Assembly (NCBI RefSeq): GCF_029233945.1
Contig: NZ_JARGOQ010000009.1
Location: 1-64,000, forward strand
DNA: 64,000 bases
Reading direction: 5' to 3'
Source of the DNA: Sneathiella sp.
Lineage (GTDB): Bacteria; Pseudomonadota; Alphaproteobacteria; Sneathiellales; Sneathiellaceae
Of the stretch, positions 45,802-55,576 are shown piece by piece. Within the stretch, counting starts at the first letter, position 1, and every line of letters starts with the position of its first letter. The position numbers and the translations under genes are program-made. The notes below the pieces were generated by a model. That model made no database searches. It worked only from the letters and a program-made list of their open reading frames with translations, and had not been told where the DNA came from.

Positions 45802-46826
45802 TATTGAAATGTCTTTCTTGGATCAAAGGCATCCCGGATACCCTCTTGCATAAAGAAGGCGAGGGTCAGCATGACCGACAGGGTCAGAAAGGCGGTTATG
45901 CCGAGCCAAGGGGCCTGCAGATTGGCCTTGCCCTGCGCCAGCAGTTCGCCGAGGGAGGGGGAGCCGGGCGGCAGGCCGAGACCCAGAAAATCAAGTGAGG
46001 TCAGGCTGACGATGGAGCCTGTCAGGATGAACGGCAGAAAGGTGAGCGCGGATACCATGGAGTTCGGCAACAGATGCTTGAACATGATCACTCTGTCACG
46101 CACACCAAGTGCGCGGGCTGCCCGGACATAATCGAAATTGCGGGACCGCAGGAATTCAGCCCGCACTACACCGACAAGGCTTGGCCAGCTAAAAAGAAGC
46201 AGCAGTACGAGCAAAATCAGGAAGCTGGGCTCAATCAGAGCGGCAAGGATAATCAGGATATAAAGGCTTGGCATACCGCCCCATATTTCCAGCAAGCGCT
46301 GGAATATCAGGTCTGTCCATCCACCGAAATATCCCTGCACCGCCCCGGCTGTGACGCCGATGATAGAGCTGAAAATGGTCAGGATCACGCCAAATGAAAC
46401 GGAGATACGGTAGCCGTATATCACCCGCGCAAGCACGTCGCGACCCTGATCATCGGTTCCGAGCCAGTTTTCTGCATCTGGCGGCGAGGGTGCGGGAGAG
46501 GTCAGGTCATAGTTGATCGTTGTATAGCTGTATCGGATCAACGGCCAGATTTGCCAGCCTTGCTCATTGATGAGGTCGGCAACGAAGGGGTCGCGATAGT
46601 CCGCCTCTGTCTCAAAATCACCACCGAATGCTGTTTCCGGATAAGCGACGAGGAAGGGGAAATAAAGCTGGTCTTGGTAAGAGACAACGAGCGGTTTGTC
46701 ATTGGCAATCAGCTCCGCAAACAGAGAAATCACGAACAACAACACGAAAAAGATCATCGACCAGTAACCACGGCGGTTGGCTTTGAAGTTATTGAGCCGA
46801 CGCTGATTGATGGCGGAGAGAGACAT
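45801..46826 (-). CDS. yejE: Peptide ABC transporter permease YejE
   Basis: 341 residues. The N-terminal NNFKANRRGYWSMIFFVLLFVISLFAELIAND is the YejE/DppC-type start, followed by a large periplasmic loop with AENWLGTDDQGRDVLARVIYG, the transport loop EFLRSRNFDYVRAARALGVRD and LDFLGLGLPPGSPSLGELL. About six membrane helices. Two bases separate it from yejB, and it overlaps yejF by 1 base. Together the genes encode an importer for small peptides and, in enterobacteria, microcin C. Confidence 0.94.
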   Translation of the reverse strand: MSLSAINQRRLNNFKANRRGYWSMIFFVLLFVISLFAELIANDKPLVVSYQDQLYFPFLVAYPETAFGGDFETEADYRDPFVADLINEQGWQIWPLIRYSYTTINYDLTSPAPSPPDAENWLGTDDQGRDVLARVIYGYRISVSFGVILTIFSSIIGVTAGAVQGYFGGWTDLIFQRLLEIWGGMPSLYILIILAALIEPSFLILLVLLLLFSWPSLVGVVRAEFLRSRNFDYVRAARALGVRDRVIMFKHLLPNSMVSALTFLPFILTGSIVSLTSLDFLGLGLPPGSPSLGELLAQGKANLQAPWLGITAFLTLSVMLTLAFFMQEGIRDAFDPRKTFQ

Positions 46827-46828
46827 GA

Positions 46829-47935
46829 CTACGCCTCCCGTGCTTCGAAATCGATGCGTGGATCGACCAATGTATATGTCAGATCGCCGACCAGGTTCAT
46901 GATCAGGCCAAGAAGCGCGAACACATAGACGGTCGCGAATATCACCGGGTAATCGCGGTTGATCGCCGCCTCGAACCCCAGCAACCCAAGGCCATCAAGA
47001 CTGAAAATCACCTCAATCAATAAAGACCCGGTAAAGAGGATGCCGATAAAGGCACTCGGGAAACCGGCTATGACGATGAGCATCGCGTTGCGAAACACAT
47101 GGCCGTAGAGCACGCGCCGCTCGCTCAGACCCTTCGCGCGCGCTGTGAGCACATACTGTTGGCTGATCTGGTCGAGGAAGGAGTTCTTGGTAAGCTGAGT
47201 GAGGGCGGCAAAACCGCCAATCACCAATGCCGTTACCGGCAGCGCGATATGCCAGAGATAGTCTGTTACCTTGCCGAAGGTGCTGAGCTGTTCCCAGTTG
47301 TCCGACGTTAGGCCCCGCAAGGGGAACCAGTTGAAATAGGAGCCACCCGCGAAAAGTACGATGAGCGCGACGGCAAAAAGAAAACTCGGGATGGCGTTGC
47401 CAACAATCACCAGACTGCTCGTCCAGATATCGAATTTCGTGCCGTCCCGAACGGCCTTCGCAATCCCAAGGGGGATAGAGATCAGATAGACCAGAAGCGT
47501 TGTCCAAAGCCCGATGGAGATCGACACCGGCAGTTTTTCGATCACCAGATTGACGACGGTCTCGTCGCGGAAATAGCTCGTGCCGAAATCGAACATCAGG
47601 TAGTTCTTCATCATCAGGAAGAAGCGTTCATAAGCGGGCTTGTCGAACCCGAACTGAACTTCCAGCTCCTTGATAAATTCGGGGTCGAGCCCTTGCGCGC
47701 CGCGATAGCTGCTCTCCGACCCCAAGCCAGAGGACGCACTGCCGCCACCGCCCGTATCGCCCGTGCCGCTGCCGCCGATACGCGCCGTGGCGCCGACGGC
47801 CGTTCCTTGAATTTCTGCGATGATTTGCTCGATCGGTCCGCCGGGAGCGAACTGGATAACCACGAAATTGAGAACCATGATGCCAAATAATGTCGGTATC
47901 ATGAGAAGGATACGTCTCAATATGTAGGCAAACAA
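46829..47935 (-). CDS. yejB: Peptide ABC transporter permease YejB
   Basis: 368 residues. [34 protein letters not shown] is the family N-terminus; the first periplasmic loop carries a Gly/Ser-rich insert (about 48-78) typical of YejB; the transport loop is [22 protein letters not shown]. The start is a TTG at 47935 with GAGGAG 7 bases upstream; no nearby ATG gives the conserved N-terminus. Follows the yejA paralogue by 28 bases. Confidence 0.93.
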   Translation of the reverse strand: MFAYILRRILLMIPTLFGIMVLNFVVIQFAPGGPIEQIIAEIQGTAVGATARIGGSGTGDTGGGGSASSGLGSESSYRGAQGLDPEFIKELEVQFGFDKPAYERFFLMMKNYLMFDFGTSYFRDETVVNLVIEKLPVSISIGLWTTLLVYLISIPLGIAKAVRDGTKFDIWTSSLVIVGNAIPSFLFAVALIVLFAGGSYFNWFPLRGLTSDNWEQLSTFGKVTDYLWHIALPVTALVIGGFAALTQLTKNSFLDQISQQYVLTARAKGLSERRVLYGHVFRNAMLIVIAGFPSAFIGILFTGSLLIEVIFSLDGLGLLGFEAAINRDYPVIFATVYVFALLGLIMNLVGDLTYTLVDPRIDFEAREA

Positions 47936-47963
47936 CGGCTACTCCTCTGTCCGCAGGTTAAAT

Positions 47964-49814
47964 TTACTTACCCTGTCGGGCGGCCAGTTCTTCGGCTTTG
48001 GCCTGATCATACCACCAGCTTTGCAGAACCGCACGATCAAAACCCGGCTTTTTTGACGCTGGGCGGCCGAATTTGTCCCAATAGGCGATAAAGTGGCTGT
48101 TCTTATGCCATTGCGGGATAAAATAGTAATTCCACATCAGCACCCGATCAAGCGCGCGTGCGGCGGTGATCAGTTCATCGCTGGTTTGTGCCTCGATAAT
48201 TTTTTCTATAATCGCATCAACGGCGGGATTTTTAACACCAGCAATGTTGAGCCCACCGGTAACGCCTGCGGACGCCGACCCCCACCAGTCCCGCTGCTCC
48301 ACGCCCGGCACTTGCGGTTGCGGGAAACGCCGGACGACGATATCGAAATCAAATTCCCGGACCCGGTTCTGCCAGCTGGCGCTGTCAATCACGCGGACCG
48401 AGGCATCAATTCCTACACGGCGTAAATTGGCGACATAGGGATTGATGATGCGGGTGAAGGATTGCTCATAGAGAAGGAAGCTGACCTGCATCTGCTGTCC
48501 GGCCGCATTCACGAGCTTCTTGTCTTGAATAGTCCAGCCCGCCGATTTAAATAGCTCGACTGCGGCGCTAATCTGCTTGCGGATATTGCCCGATCCGTCC
48601 GTTTGCGGTGGTTTGAACTCCGTTGTGAAGACGCCCTCCGGCAGAATATCCTTGAAGGGCGTTAGAAGATCAAGTTCCGCCGGAGAGGGCAGACCGGTCG
48701 CCTTCATGTCGGAGTTCTCAAAAACCGACTCCAGCCGGTCATAGGCCCCGTAAAAGAGGTTCTTGTTCGTCCATTCGTAATCGAACAGAAGGCCGAAAGC
48801 CTCCCGCACCTTGATATTGTCAAACGGCGCGCGGCGGCTGTTCATGAAGAAGGCCTGCAAGCCGGTCAACGTGGCATCCTCAAGCTCGTCCCGCTTAATA
48901 AAGCCCTTTTCGACCGCAGGTTTATTGTCATATTCAGTCGCCCAGGAGCGGGCGGTGAACTCTTCGCGGAAATCATACTCCCCGGCAAAAAACGCCTCTA
49001 ACGCAATGGTTCGGTCCCGGTAGTAATCGACCTGGATCACATCGAAATTGAACCTGCCTTTATGAACCGGGAGACTTTCCGCCCAGTGGTTCTTCACCCG
49101 CTCGTAGGTAAGGGAGCGGCCCGGACTGACTGTTGTGAGTTCGTAAGGGCCGGATCCCAATAGCGGTTCCATGGTGGTGACCGCGAAGTCTCGGGTTTCG
49201 AATGACGCCTTGGACAGGATCGGCATGGTCGCTACCTGATAGGGCAGGTCCCGGGTCAGAGCCCCTTCACGAAAGTCAAAGCGGATTTTATGCGGGTCCA
49301 GCACTTTTGCCGCGATGACATCCCGGTACTGGATGCCATATCTTGGATGGCCCTTTTCTTTTAAAGTATTGAAGGTGTAGGCCACATCCTCGGCGGTGAT
49401 GGGTGTATCGTCATGAAAACGCGCCTCGGGTCGGAGGGTGAATTCCACCCATTGACGTTGATCGTCAATGGTGACTGTTTCCGCCAGCAGACCGTAAACC
49501 GCGTCTGGCTCGTCGTAGGACGGTGTCATCAGCTGTGTGAAATTGAAATAGAGATCGCCCCCCTTGTCACCATTGATCAGTGCGGGCTTACCTTTAAGCA
49601 AAAATGGATTTACTGTATCGAAGCTGTCAAGATCACGGAGCTTGATTCTGCCGCCCTTGGGAGCATCGGGATTGACATAGTCGAAATGAGTGAAGTCCGG
49701 GCCGTATTTCAGATCGCCGAAGGTGGAAAACCCGTAGCTTGTGCGAGGCTCGGCTTCGGCCGTCACGGCTCCGACGAGAAGGAAGGCGAAAAGCGATATG
49801 AGTGGCTTTTTCAT
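47964..49814 (-). CDS. yejA: Extracellular solute-binding protein, YejA-like, copy 1
   Basis: 616 residues of the peptide/nickel (SBP family 5) binding type. A signal peptide ends near VTAEAEP; the mature start YGFSTFGDLKYGPDFTHFDYVNPDAPKGGRIKLRDL is typical of YejA, and the C-terminus has YFIPQWHKNSHFIAYWDKFGRP. ATG start with AGGAGGATTGAG. It is the direct neighbour of yejB and the downstream member of a tandem pair with a close paralogue. Ligand: small peptides by family, not resolved here. Confidence 0.92.
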   Translation of the reverse strand: MKKPLISLFAFLLVGAVTAEAEPRTSYGFSTFGDLKYGPDFTHFDYVNPDAPKGGRIKLRDLDSFDTVNPFLLKGKPALINGDKGGDLYFNFTQLMTPSYDEPDAVYGLLAETVTIDDQRQWVEFTLRPEARFHDDTPITAEDVAYTFNTLKEKGHPRYGIQYRDVIAAKVLDPHKIRFDFREGALTRDLPYQVATMPILSKASFETRDFAVTTMEPLLGSGPYELTTVSPGRSLTYERVKNHWAESLPVHKGRFNFDVIQVDYYRDRTIALEAFFAGEYDFREEFTARSWATEYDNKPAVEKGFIKRDELEDATLTGLQAFFMNSRRAPFDNIKVREAFGLLFDYEWTNKNLFYGAYDRLESVFENSDMKATGLPSPAELDLLTPFKDILPEGVFTTEFKPPQTDGSGNIRKQISAAVELFKSAGWTIQDKKLVNAAGQQMQVSFLLYEQSFTRIINPYVANLRRVGIDASVRVIDSASWQNRVREFDFDIVVRRFPQPQVPGVEQRDWWGSASAGVTGGLNIAGVKNPAVDAIIEKIIEAQTSDELITAARALDRVLMWNYYFIPQWHKNSHFIAYWDKFGRPASKKPGFDRAVLQSWWYDQAKAEELAARQGK

Positions 49815-49841
49815 CTCAATCCTCCTGTCTGGGCGCTTGAT

Positions 49842-51692
49842 CTATTGCTTTTGACGTAATGTCCGGAGCCCTTCTTCCAATTGCCGTTCTTTCTCAGGGT
49901 CGACCCACCAACTCAGGATATCCGGCCCTTGGCCCGGATTGACGTCGGTATGGCCAAACTTGTTCCAGTATGCGATGCGGTCATAGGCGGCATGGAACTG
50001 AGGGATAACATAAAAATTCCAAGTCAGGACACGATCAAGCGCGCGAACAGCCGGAATTAAATCGTCATAGGTTGGCGCAGCAATCAGGTTTTCGATCAAC
50101 GCATTAATTACCGGACTGTCGATACCCATCACATTCCGGCTTCCCGGGCGCTTGCCTGCGGCGCTGCCCCAGAATTCCCGCTGTTCATTGCCAGGGCTGA
50201 TAGATTGAGCGAAGCCGGCGGTCGTGATATCGAATTCATAGTTGCGAAGGCGTTCTGTATACTGAGCCGTGTCCACTACGCGGGAGGAGGCATCAATCCC
50301 CAATCTCTTGAGGTTCTTGATCAGGGGGCCGGTAATTCTGAGGCTATTGGGATCATACATCAGGAATTCAATGGTGAACGGCTCTCCCGTCGCGGGATCG
50401 ATCAGCTTGCCATTTTCAACTTTATAACCCGCATCTTTAAGAATTTTCTTGGCCGTACGCAGCGGATTCCGGTCTTGTCCTGATCCGTCCGTCACGGGCG
50501 CCTGATATGCGGGGCCGAATACGCGAGGCGGCAGCTGATCGCGATAGGGTTCCAGAATAGCGAGCTCCTCCTCTGTCGGTTCACCCGTGGCCGCCATGAT
50601 GGAATTTTCGAAAAAGCTGTTCGTCCGGCTGTACTGATCATAAAATATATTCTTGTTCAGCCACTCGAAATCAAAGGCATAGCTCAGCGCTTCACGAAGG
50701 GCCGGGTCCTGAAATTTTTCGCGCCGGAGGTTAAACGCATACCCCTGCATACCGCCAGATCTTTCATTCGGGACTTCTTCGAGGATGACTAGCCCTGCCT
50801 TCACCGCCGGGAAATCATAGCCGGTGGCCCAGTTTTTCGCGCTGTTTTCCGACCGGTAATCATATTCGCCAGCCTTGAACGCTTCCAGCAGGACGGCCGT
50901 GTCGCGATAAAAATCATACCGGAGCGTATCGAAATTATTGCGTCCGACATTGATCGGAAGATCGGCGCCCCAATAATCCACTACGCGTTCAAAAGTAATG
51001 TAGCGATTTGCCTCAAAATCCTTAACGCGGTAAGGCCCGGAGCCGAGGATCGGGGTGAGGGTCGTTTCCTCAAAATTATGGGTTTCAAAATACTTCTTGG
51101 GGAGGATCGGCAGGAGCTGCCCGACAATTTGTGGCAATTCCCGGTTCGGCGGGCCGGAGAAATTAAACTTGATCCGGTGATCACTCAACTTCTCGGCCGA
51201 TTCGACATCCGCGTAATAGTACCGGAACAGCGGCGTTCCCTTTTCCTTGACCGCCTGCAGGCTGAAAATAACGTCATCTGCCGTCATGGGCGTACCATCG
51301 TGGAACCGCGCCTCAGGGTGCATATTGAAAATGGCAAAGGAGAGGTCTTCGGCGACTTCCACGCTTTCCGCGACAAGGCCATATTCCGCACTTGGATCGT
51401 CGTAGGATTGAGTCAGCAAGGTCTCGAACGTCAGGCTCAGGCCATTTGCCGCCTGTCCCTTGGAAATAAAGGGATTGAGATTATCGAAGCCGCCAACCGC
51501 CGAAAGCTTGACGTTGCCGCCCTTTGGCGCGTCAGGATTTACATAGTCGAGATGCTTGAAATCGGGGCCGTATTTTAGCGGGCCCGCCAGGGACAACCCG
51601 TGACTTTTGATCATTTTTACTTCTTCCGCAGTAGACGGATAAGCGATTAGAAGCAAGAGGAGTGCGGTGGTGGTTGATTTTAATAATCCCAT
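49842..51692 (-). CDS. Extracellular solute-binding protein, YejA-like, copy 2
   Basis: 616 residues from the ATG at 51692, preceded by GAGGACATTT; an in-frame start 24 codons upstream adds no conserved sequence. A signal peptide ends near AYPSTAEE. Mature GLSLAGPLKYGPDFKHLDYVNPDAPKGGNVKL closely parallels copy 1, and the C-terminus FYVIPQFHAAYDRIAYWNKFGH matches too. The two have the same length and lie 27 bases apart in one operon, so this is a tandem duplication, probably with different peptide preferences sharing YejBEF. Confidence 0.92.
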   Translation of the reverse strand: MGLLKSTTTALLLLLIAYPSTAEEVKMIKSHGLSLAGPLKYGPDFKHLDYVNPDAPKGGNVKLSAVGGFDNLNPFISKGQAANGLSLTFETLLTQSYDDPSAEYGLVAESVEVAEDLSFAIFNMHPEARFHDGTPMTADDVIFSLQAVKEKGTPLFRYYYADVESAEKLSDHRIKFNFSGPPNRELPQIVGQLLPILPKKYFETHNFEETTLTPILGSGPYRVKDFEANRYITFERVVDYWGADLPINVGRNNFDTLRYDFYRDTAVLLEAFKAGEYDYRSENSAKNWATGYDFPAVKAGLVILEEVPNERSGGMQGYAFNLRREKFQDPALREALSYAFDFEWLNKNIFYDQYSRTNSFFENSIMAATGEPTEEELAILEPYRDQLPPRVFGPAYQAPVTDGSGQDRNPLRTAKKILKDAGYKVENGKLIDPATGEPFTIEFLMYDPNSLRITGPLIKNLKRLGIDASSRVVDTAQYTERLRNYEFDITTAGFAQSISPGNEQREFWGSAAGKRPGSRNVMGIDSPVINALIENLIAAPTYDDLIPAVRALDRVLTWNFYVIPQFHAAYDRIAYWNKFGHTDVNPGQGPDILSWWVDPEKERQLEEGLRTLRQKQ

Positions 51693-51794
51693 AAATGTCC
51701 TCGCTTGACGGCTCTTGTCTATAATATTTCGACTCAAGATGGGGAGTTCAGCCCATAACATCAAGTAGAAAAGGCTCCGTCGGCTCTGCCTTAA

Positions 51795-52568
51795 TTATGC
51801 CAGTATTTCAACCGCTTGGCGATGCAGCGCCGGATCACCAACCGCAAGAACGAAGCCTGGGTTGTTCAAGGATAGCGGATTCCCCTCCCAGTCGGTAATT
51901 TTTCCGCCGGCATTTTCAATGATCGGGACAAGGGCGGCATAGTCATAGGGTTTCATATCGCAATCCGCGACGGCATCGACATACCCAAGCGCCAGCAGGC
52001 CATAGGCGTAGCAATCATAGCCAAATCTTTTGCGTTTCACGGCATCATATAACTTCCGAAAGCGAGGACCATGTTCCCCTTCCATCAGTTCGGCACCATA
52101 GGCGAATAAGGTCGCATTGGAGAGGTCAGGACAGGCGCGGGTTGAGATGGCCGCGCCGTTCATCGTTGCGCTGCCATTCGCCCCGAACCATCTCTCGCCG
52201 GATATGGGTTGGTCAATGATACCCATGATGGGCACACCATTTCGGGCGAGCGCGATCAGGCTGCCAAAGGTTGGGCTGCCGGAAATAAAGGAAAGCGTGC
52301 CGTCAATCGGGTCAAGGACCCAGACATATTCCGCATCTGTCCGCACGCTGCCATGCTCTTCGCCAATGACACCATGTGAGGGGAACTCGGCTTCGATAAG
52401 GGCGCGCATCGCGGCCTCGGCATCACGATCGGCAATGGTGACGGGGCTGTTGTCATCCTTACCGATAATATCGATTTTCTGCCTGAAATATTTGCGGATA
52501 ACCTCACCGGCGGCATCAGACATCCGGTGAGCAAGGTCAATAAATTCTTGAGGGCACTCTTTATTCAC
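51795..52568 (-). CDS. hisN: Inositol monophosphatase family histidinol-phosphatase
   Basis: Magnesium-dependent phosphatase that removes phosphate from histidinol phosphate, the step before histidinol dehydrogenase. 257 residues. Metal motifs: GEEHG (region of Glu70), WVLDPIDGTLSF and CDMKPYDYAALVPIIENAGG. The last motif reads MKPYDY where classic inositol monophosphatases have WD, which is the HisN pattern. GTG start with a poor ribosome binding site. It lies upstream of the yej genes, with a 102-base gap that probably holds the yej promoter. Confidence 0.85.
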   Translation of the reverse strand: MNKECPQEFIDLAHRMSDAAGEVIRKYFRQKIDIIGKDDNSPVTIADRDAEAAMRALIEAEFPSHGVIGEEHGSVRTDAEYVWVLDPIDGTLSFISGSPTFGSLIALARNGVPIMGIIDQPISGERWFGANGSATMNGAAISTRACPDLSNATLFAYGAELMEGEHGPRFRKLYDAVKRKRFGYDCYAYGLLALGYVDAVADCDMKPYDYAALVPIIENAGGKITDWEGNPLSLNNPGFVLAVGDPALHRQAVEILA

Positions 52569-52589
52569 GATACCCGGCCGTAAACTCAG

Positions 52590-53135
52590 CTATTCAGCGG
52601 GCGGAAGCGGAACGTCGCTCTTGCCGAGTGTCCTGAGATACGCGATGAGGTCCGCCCGGTCTTCAGGCTTCTTCACACCGGCAAATGACATCTTGGTGCC
52701 TTTGATATATGTGCTTGGCTTCGTCAGGAAGAGATTCAGATCTTCATATCCCCAAGCTCCGCCTTTTTCGAGAAGAGCGCTGGAGTAACTGAAATCGGCA
52801 TGGACACCTTTGTCGCGGTTCAGAATGCCATGCAGATTAGGACCGATCTTGTTCGGGCCGCCGTCTTCAACCGTATGGCATGCCCCACATTTCTTGAAAA
52901 TTTTCTCGCCCTTGGCAACATCTGCGGAGGCAAGTAGCACACCAAGCGACGGGCCTTCAACTTCATCATTCGAGGCAACTTCAGAGGATGCAACCGCGCC
53001 TGTATCAATCACGTATGCAGGTTCCTCCGGATAGGTCGGATGAATTGCCAATGTGGCAACTTCATTGATGACCATTATAATTAGAACGCCAGCCAGAACG
53101 GCGGCGGCAATTTTATTAAACTCGAAAGTATTCAT
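52590..53135 (-). CDS. Membrane-anchored c-type cytochrome (CycM-like)
   Basis: 181 residues. One N-terminal membrane anchor (about 8-31, AAAVLAGVLIIMVINEVATLA), an Ala/Glu linker, then a class I cytochrome c domain with haem motif CGACH at 83-87 and axial Met149 in KGTKMSFAG. This is the membrane-bound cytochrome c552 (CycM) type that carries electrons between the bc1 complex and terminal oxidases in alphaproteobacteria. It is divergent from kdsB, a conserved arrangement. Start ATG at 53135. Confidence 0.9.
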   Translation of the reverse strand: MNTFEFNKIAAAVLAGVLIIMVINEVATLAIHPTYPEEPAYVIDTGAVASSEVASNDEVEGPSLGVLLASADVAKGEKIFKKCGACHTVEDGGPNKIGPNLHGILNRDKGVHADFSYSSALLEKGGAWGYEDLNLFLTKPSTYIKGTKMSFAGVKKPEDRADLIAYLRTLGKSDVPLPPAE

Positions 53136-53277
53136 TGCTGACCTCAGCTATCAAACCTGCGGGTACATTTACCAGCCGCGATAAAAAAAAGCGAGGGGAA
53201 ATTAACCGCTTTCTCATGCCGAGCGCAAGACGTATATATGCCATTGTTAGTTAAGAGAGACGATTTGGATTGTTGTT

Positions 53278-54024
53278 ATGGGTTCCGCGCCGAAAAAACC
53301 AGTTATAGTCATACCGGCCCGAATGGCCTCCAGCCGGCTTCCGGGTAAACCGCTTGCAGATATCGCTGGCTTGCCAATGATCGTCCAGGTCATGCGCCGG
53401 GCGGAGGAAGCGGATATTGGCCCAGTCCTTGTAGCCTGCGCGGAAGAAGAGATTGCGGAGACTGTGCGCGCCGCGGGTGGAACGGCCTTGCTAACGCGCG
53501 CGGATCACCCTTCCGGCTCGGATCGGGTGTTTGAGGCGGTGGAGGCTTTCGATCCCGATGGTGCCTATGATGCCATCGTCAATCTGCAAGGGGATTTACC
53601 CGCCCTCGACCCGTCCGCGATTGAAGCTGTTTTTCAGCCGCTACAAAATGTCGCAGTCGATATCGCAACGCTTGTCGCCGAAATCACCGATGAGGAAGAG
53701 CTGGATGATGAAAATGCCGTCAAGGCGGTTGTCTCGCTGGCGGAGGGTGAGAGCGTTGGCCGTGCCCTCTGGTTCAGCCGGTTGAAATCACCCTGGGGGA
53801 ACGGGCCGCATTATCATCATATCGGCCTCTATGCCTATCGGCGGGAAGCGCTGGCGCGGTTCGTTGCGCTTCCACCCGCACCACTTGAGCAGCGGGAACG
53901 GCTTGAGCAGTTGCGGGCGCTTGAGAATGGGATGCGGATTGATGCGGCGGTCGTTGACACGGTGCCGCTTGGTGTTGATACTCCCGAGGATTTGGCGCGT
54001 ATCTGCCGCATGTTTGTTTCCTGA
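53278..54024 (+). CDS. kdsB: 3-deoxy-manno-octulosonate cytidylyltransferase
   Basis: Activates Kdo as CMP-Kdo for lipopolysaccharide inner core synthesis. 248 residues. IPARMASSRLPGKPLADIAGLPMI is the nucleotide-binding start, with NLQGDLPALDP and HHIGLYAYRREALARFVALPP further on; all three are characteristic of KdsB. It is the first gene of a plus-strand pair with pheA, 18 bases apart, and implies a Gram-negative envelope with Kdo-containing LPS. Confidence 0.96.
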   Translation: MGSAPKKPVIVIPARMASSRLPGKPLADIAGLPMIVQVMRRAEEADIGPVLVACAEEEIAETVRAAGGTALLTRADHPSGSDRVFEAVEAFDPDGAYDAIVNLQGDLPALDPSAIEAVFQPLQNVAVDIATLVAEITDEEELDDENAVKAVVSLAEGESVGRALWFSRLKSPWGNGPHYHHIGLYAYRREALARFVALPPAPLEQRERLEQLRALENGMRIDAAVVDTVPLGVDTPEDLARICRMFVS

Positions 54025-54042
54025 GAAATTGAGAAGTTAGAA

Positions 54043-54903
54043 ATGTCAGACATCGATCCCGACAACCACATTGCCTTTCAGGGTGTTCCGGGGGCTTATG
54101 GCCACCTGTCCTGCAGCACCGTCTATCCGGATATGGACGCGATTGCCTGCGATACCTTTGCCGATGCCTTGGCGATGGTGCGTGATGGAGATGCGGCGCT
54201 TGCCATGATCCCGATTGAAAATTCGCTCGGCGGGCGGGTTGCCGACATACATCATCTGTTACCCGATTCCGGGCTTTATATCATCGGGGAGCATTTCCAA
54301 CCGGTGATGCATCAGCTTCTCGGTGTGCCGGGGTCAACCTTGTCTGATATCAAGGCTGTCCATAGTCATGAACAGGCACTCTCTCAATGCCGCGGTCTGA
54401 CGCGCGATCTCGGGATCGAGCCCATCATCCATGCGGATACGGCCGGTTCGGCGAAGATGATCGCGGAGTTGGGGGACAAGACTCAAGCATCCATTGCCTC
54501 CAGCCTTGCCGGGGAAATCTATGGCCTTGATGTTTTGCGTGACCGGGTTGAGGATCGTATTGGCAATACGACGCGGTTTATCATCATGTCCCGTCAGCGG
54601 CAGGATCCCGATCCGAAAGATGGAAGCTGCATGATGAGCTTTGTTTTTCAAGTGCGGAGCCAGCCGGCGGCCCTGTATAAGGCGCTGGGTGGGTTTGCCA
54701 CCAACGGCATCAATGTAACGAAGCTGGAAAGCTATATCACGGATGCAAGTTTTGAGGCCGCACAGTTCTATATCGATATCGAAGGCCACCCGGATGAAGC
54801 GCGGGTTGCCCGGGCGATTGAGGAATTGCAATTCTTCTCCGCAAAACTCAAGATTTTGGGTGTTTATCCAATGAACCCCTATCGTCGGCAGTATGGGGCT
54901 TAA
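54043..54903 (+). CDS. pheA: Prephenate dehydratase
   Basis: Converts prephenate to phenylpyruvate for phenylalanine synthesis; monofunctional (no chorismate mutase domain). 286 residues. The N-terminal IAFQGVPGAYGHLSC and ENSLGGRVADIHHLL, and NTTRFIIM with the catalytic TRF, are present. A C-terminal ACT domain (about 200-280) has GGFATNGINVTKLESYI, the Phe-binding region, with ESYI instead of the ESRP seen in enterobacteria. Feedback inhibition by Phe is expected from the domain. Confidence 0.96.
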   Translation: MSDIDPDNHIAFQGVPGAYGHLSCSTVYPDMDAIACDTFADALAMVRDGDAALAMIPIENSLGGRVADIHHLLPDSGLYIIGEHFQPVMHQLLGVPGSTLSDIKAVHSHEQALSQCRGLTRDLGIEPIIHADTAGSAKMIAELGDKTQASIASSLAGEIYGLDVLRDRVEDRIGNTTRFIIMSRQRQDPDPKDGSCMMSFVFQVRSQPAALYKALGGFATNGINVTKLESYITDASFEAAQFYIDIEGHPDEARVARAIEELQFFSAKLKILGVYPMNPYRRQYGA

Positions 54904-54991
54904 AACGGGTTGCCTCATCTGGCACGATTGAATATAAGCTGACGCAAATTCAATTCCTTCACGGGCGGGATGCCTGTGCACTGCAATCGAG

Positions 54992-55576
54992 ATGGAAATG
55001 CTCAAAGATTATATTGATGATGTGGTAAAACTCAGCCGCGCCCAGAAATTGTTCCTGCTTGCTGGCGTTGTGGCGATGGCTGTCGTTGTCACGGCATCGA
55101 ACATTCTGGTCGAGATGCCGGTGAATGACTGGTTTACATGGGGCGCACTCTCTTATCCGATTGCGTTTCTCGTGACCGATATTACCAATCGGGTCCTGGG
55201 GGTCCGGCTTGCGCGTGACGTTGTTATTGTTGGATTTATTGCGGCTGTCGTCATGTCGCTTCTATTGGCAAATCCGCGCATTGCAATTGCCTCCGGGTCG
55301 GCGTTCTTTATCGCGCAAATGCTGGATGTCACCATTTTCGACAAACTGCGGCGTCAGGCATGGTGGAAAGCGCCGGTGGCGTCTTCTGTCATTGCGTCAT
55401 TCGTCGATACGGCGATCTTTTTCGTGCTTGCCTTCGCAGGGACCGGCCTTCCCTGGCATACTTGGGCGCTCGGTGACTATGCGGCCAAGCTCATTATGGT
55501 GGCTGTACTGATCCTCCCCTTCCGCGGGCTGATCAAAATTACCAACCCGCTCACCCTTGCGCCGGTCGCGCGCTAG
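54992..55576 (+). CDS. Queuosine precursor transporter (VUT/YhhQ family)
   Basis: 194 residues, about six membrane helices. Motifs of the VUT family are visible: WGALSYPIAFLVTDITNRVLG and SSVIASFVDTAIFFVLAF. E. coli YhhQ imports preQ0/preQ1 for queuosine synthesis; assignment to the family is firm, the exact substrate less so. ATG at 54992, with a second Met two codons later. Its stop overlaps that of the convergent nudC by 4 bases (CTAG). Confidence 0.82.
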   Translation: MEMLKDYIDDVVKLSRAQKLFLLAGVVAMAVVVTASNILVEMPVNDWFTWGALSYPIAFLVTDITNRVLGVRLARDVVIVGFIAAVVMSLLLANPRIAIASGSAFFIAQMLDVTIFDKLRRQAWWKAPVASSVIASFVDTAIFFVLAFAGTGLPWHTWALGDYAAKLIMVAVLILPFRGLIKITNPLTLAPVAR

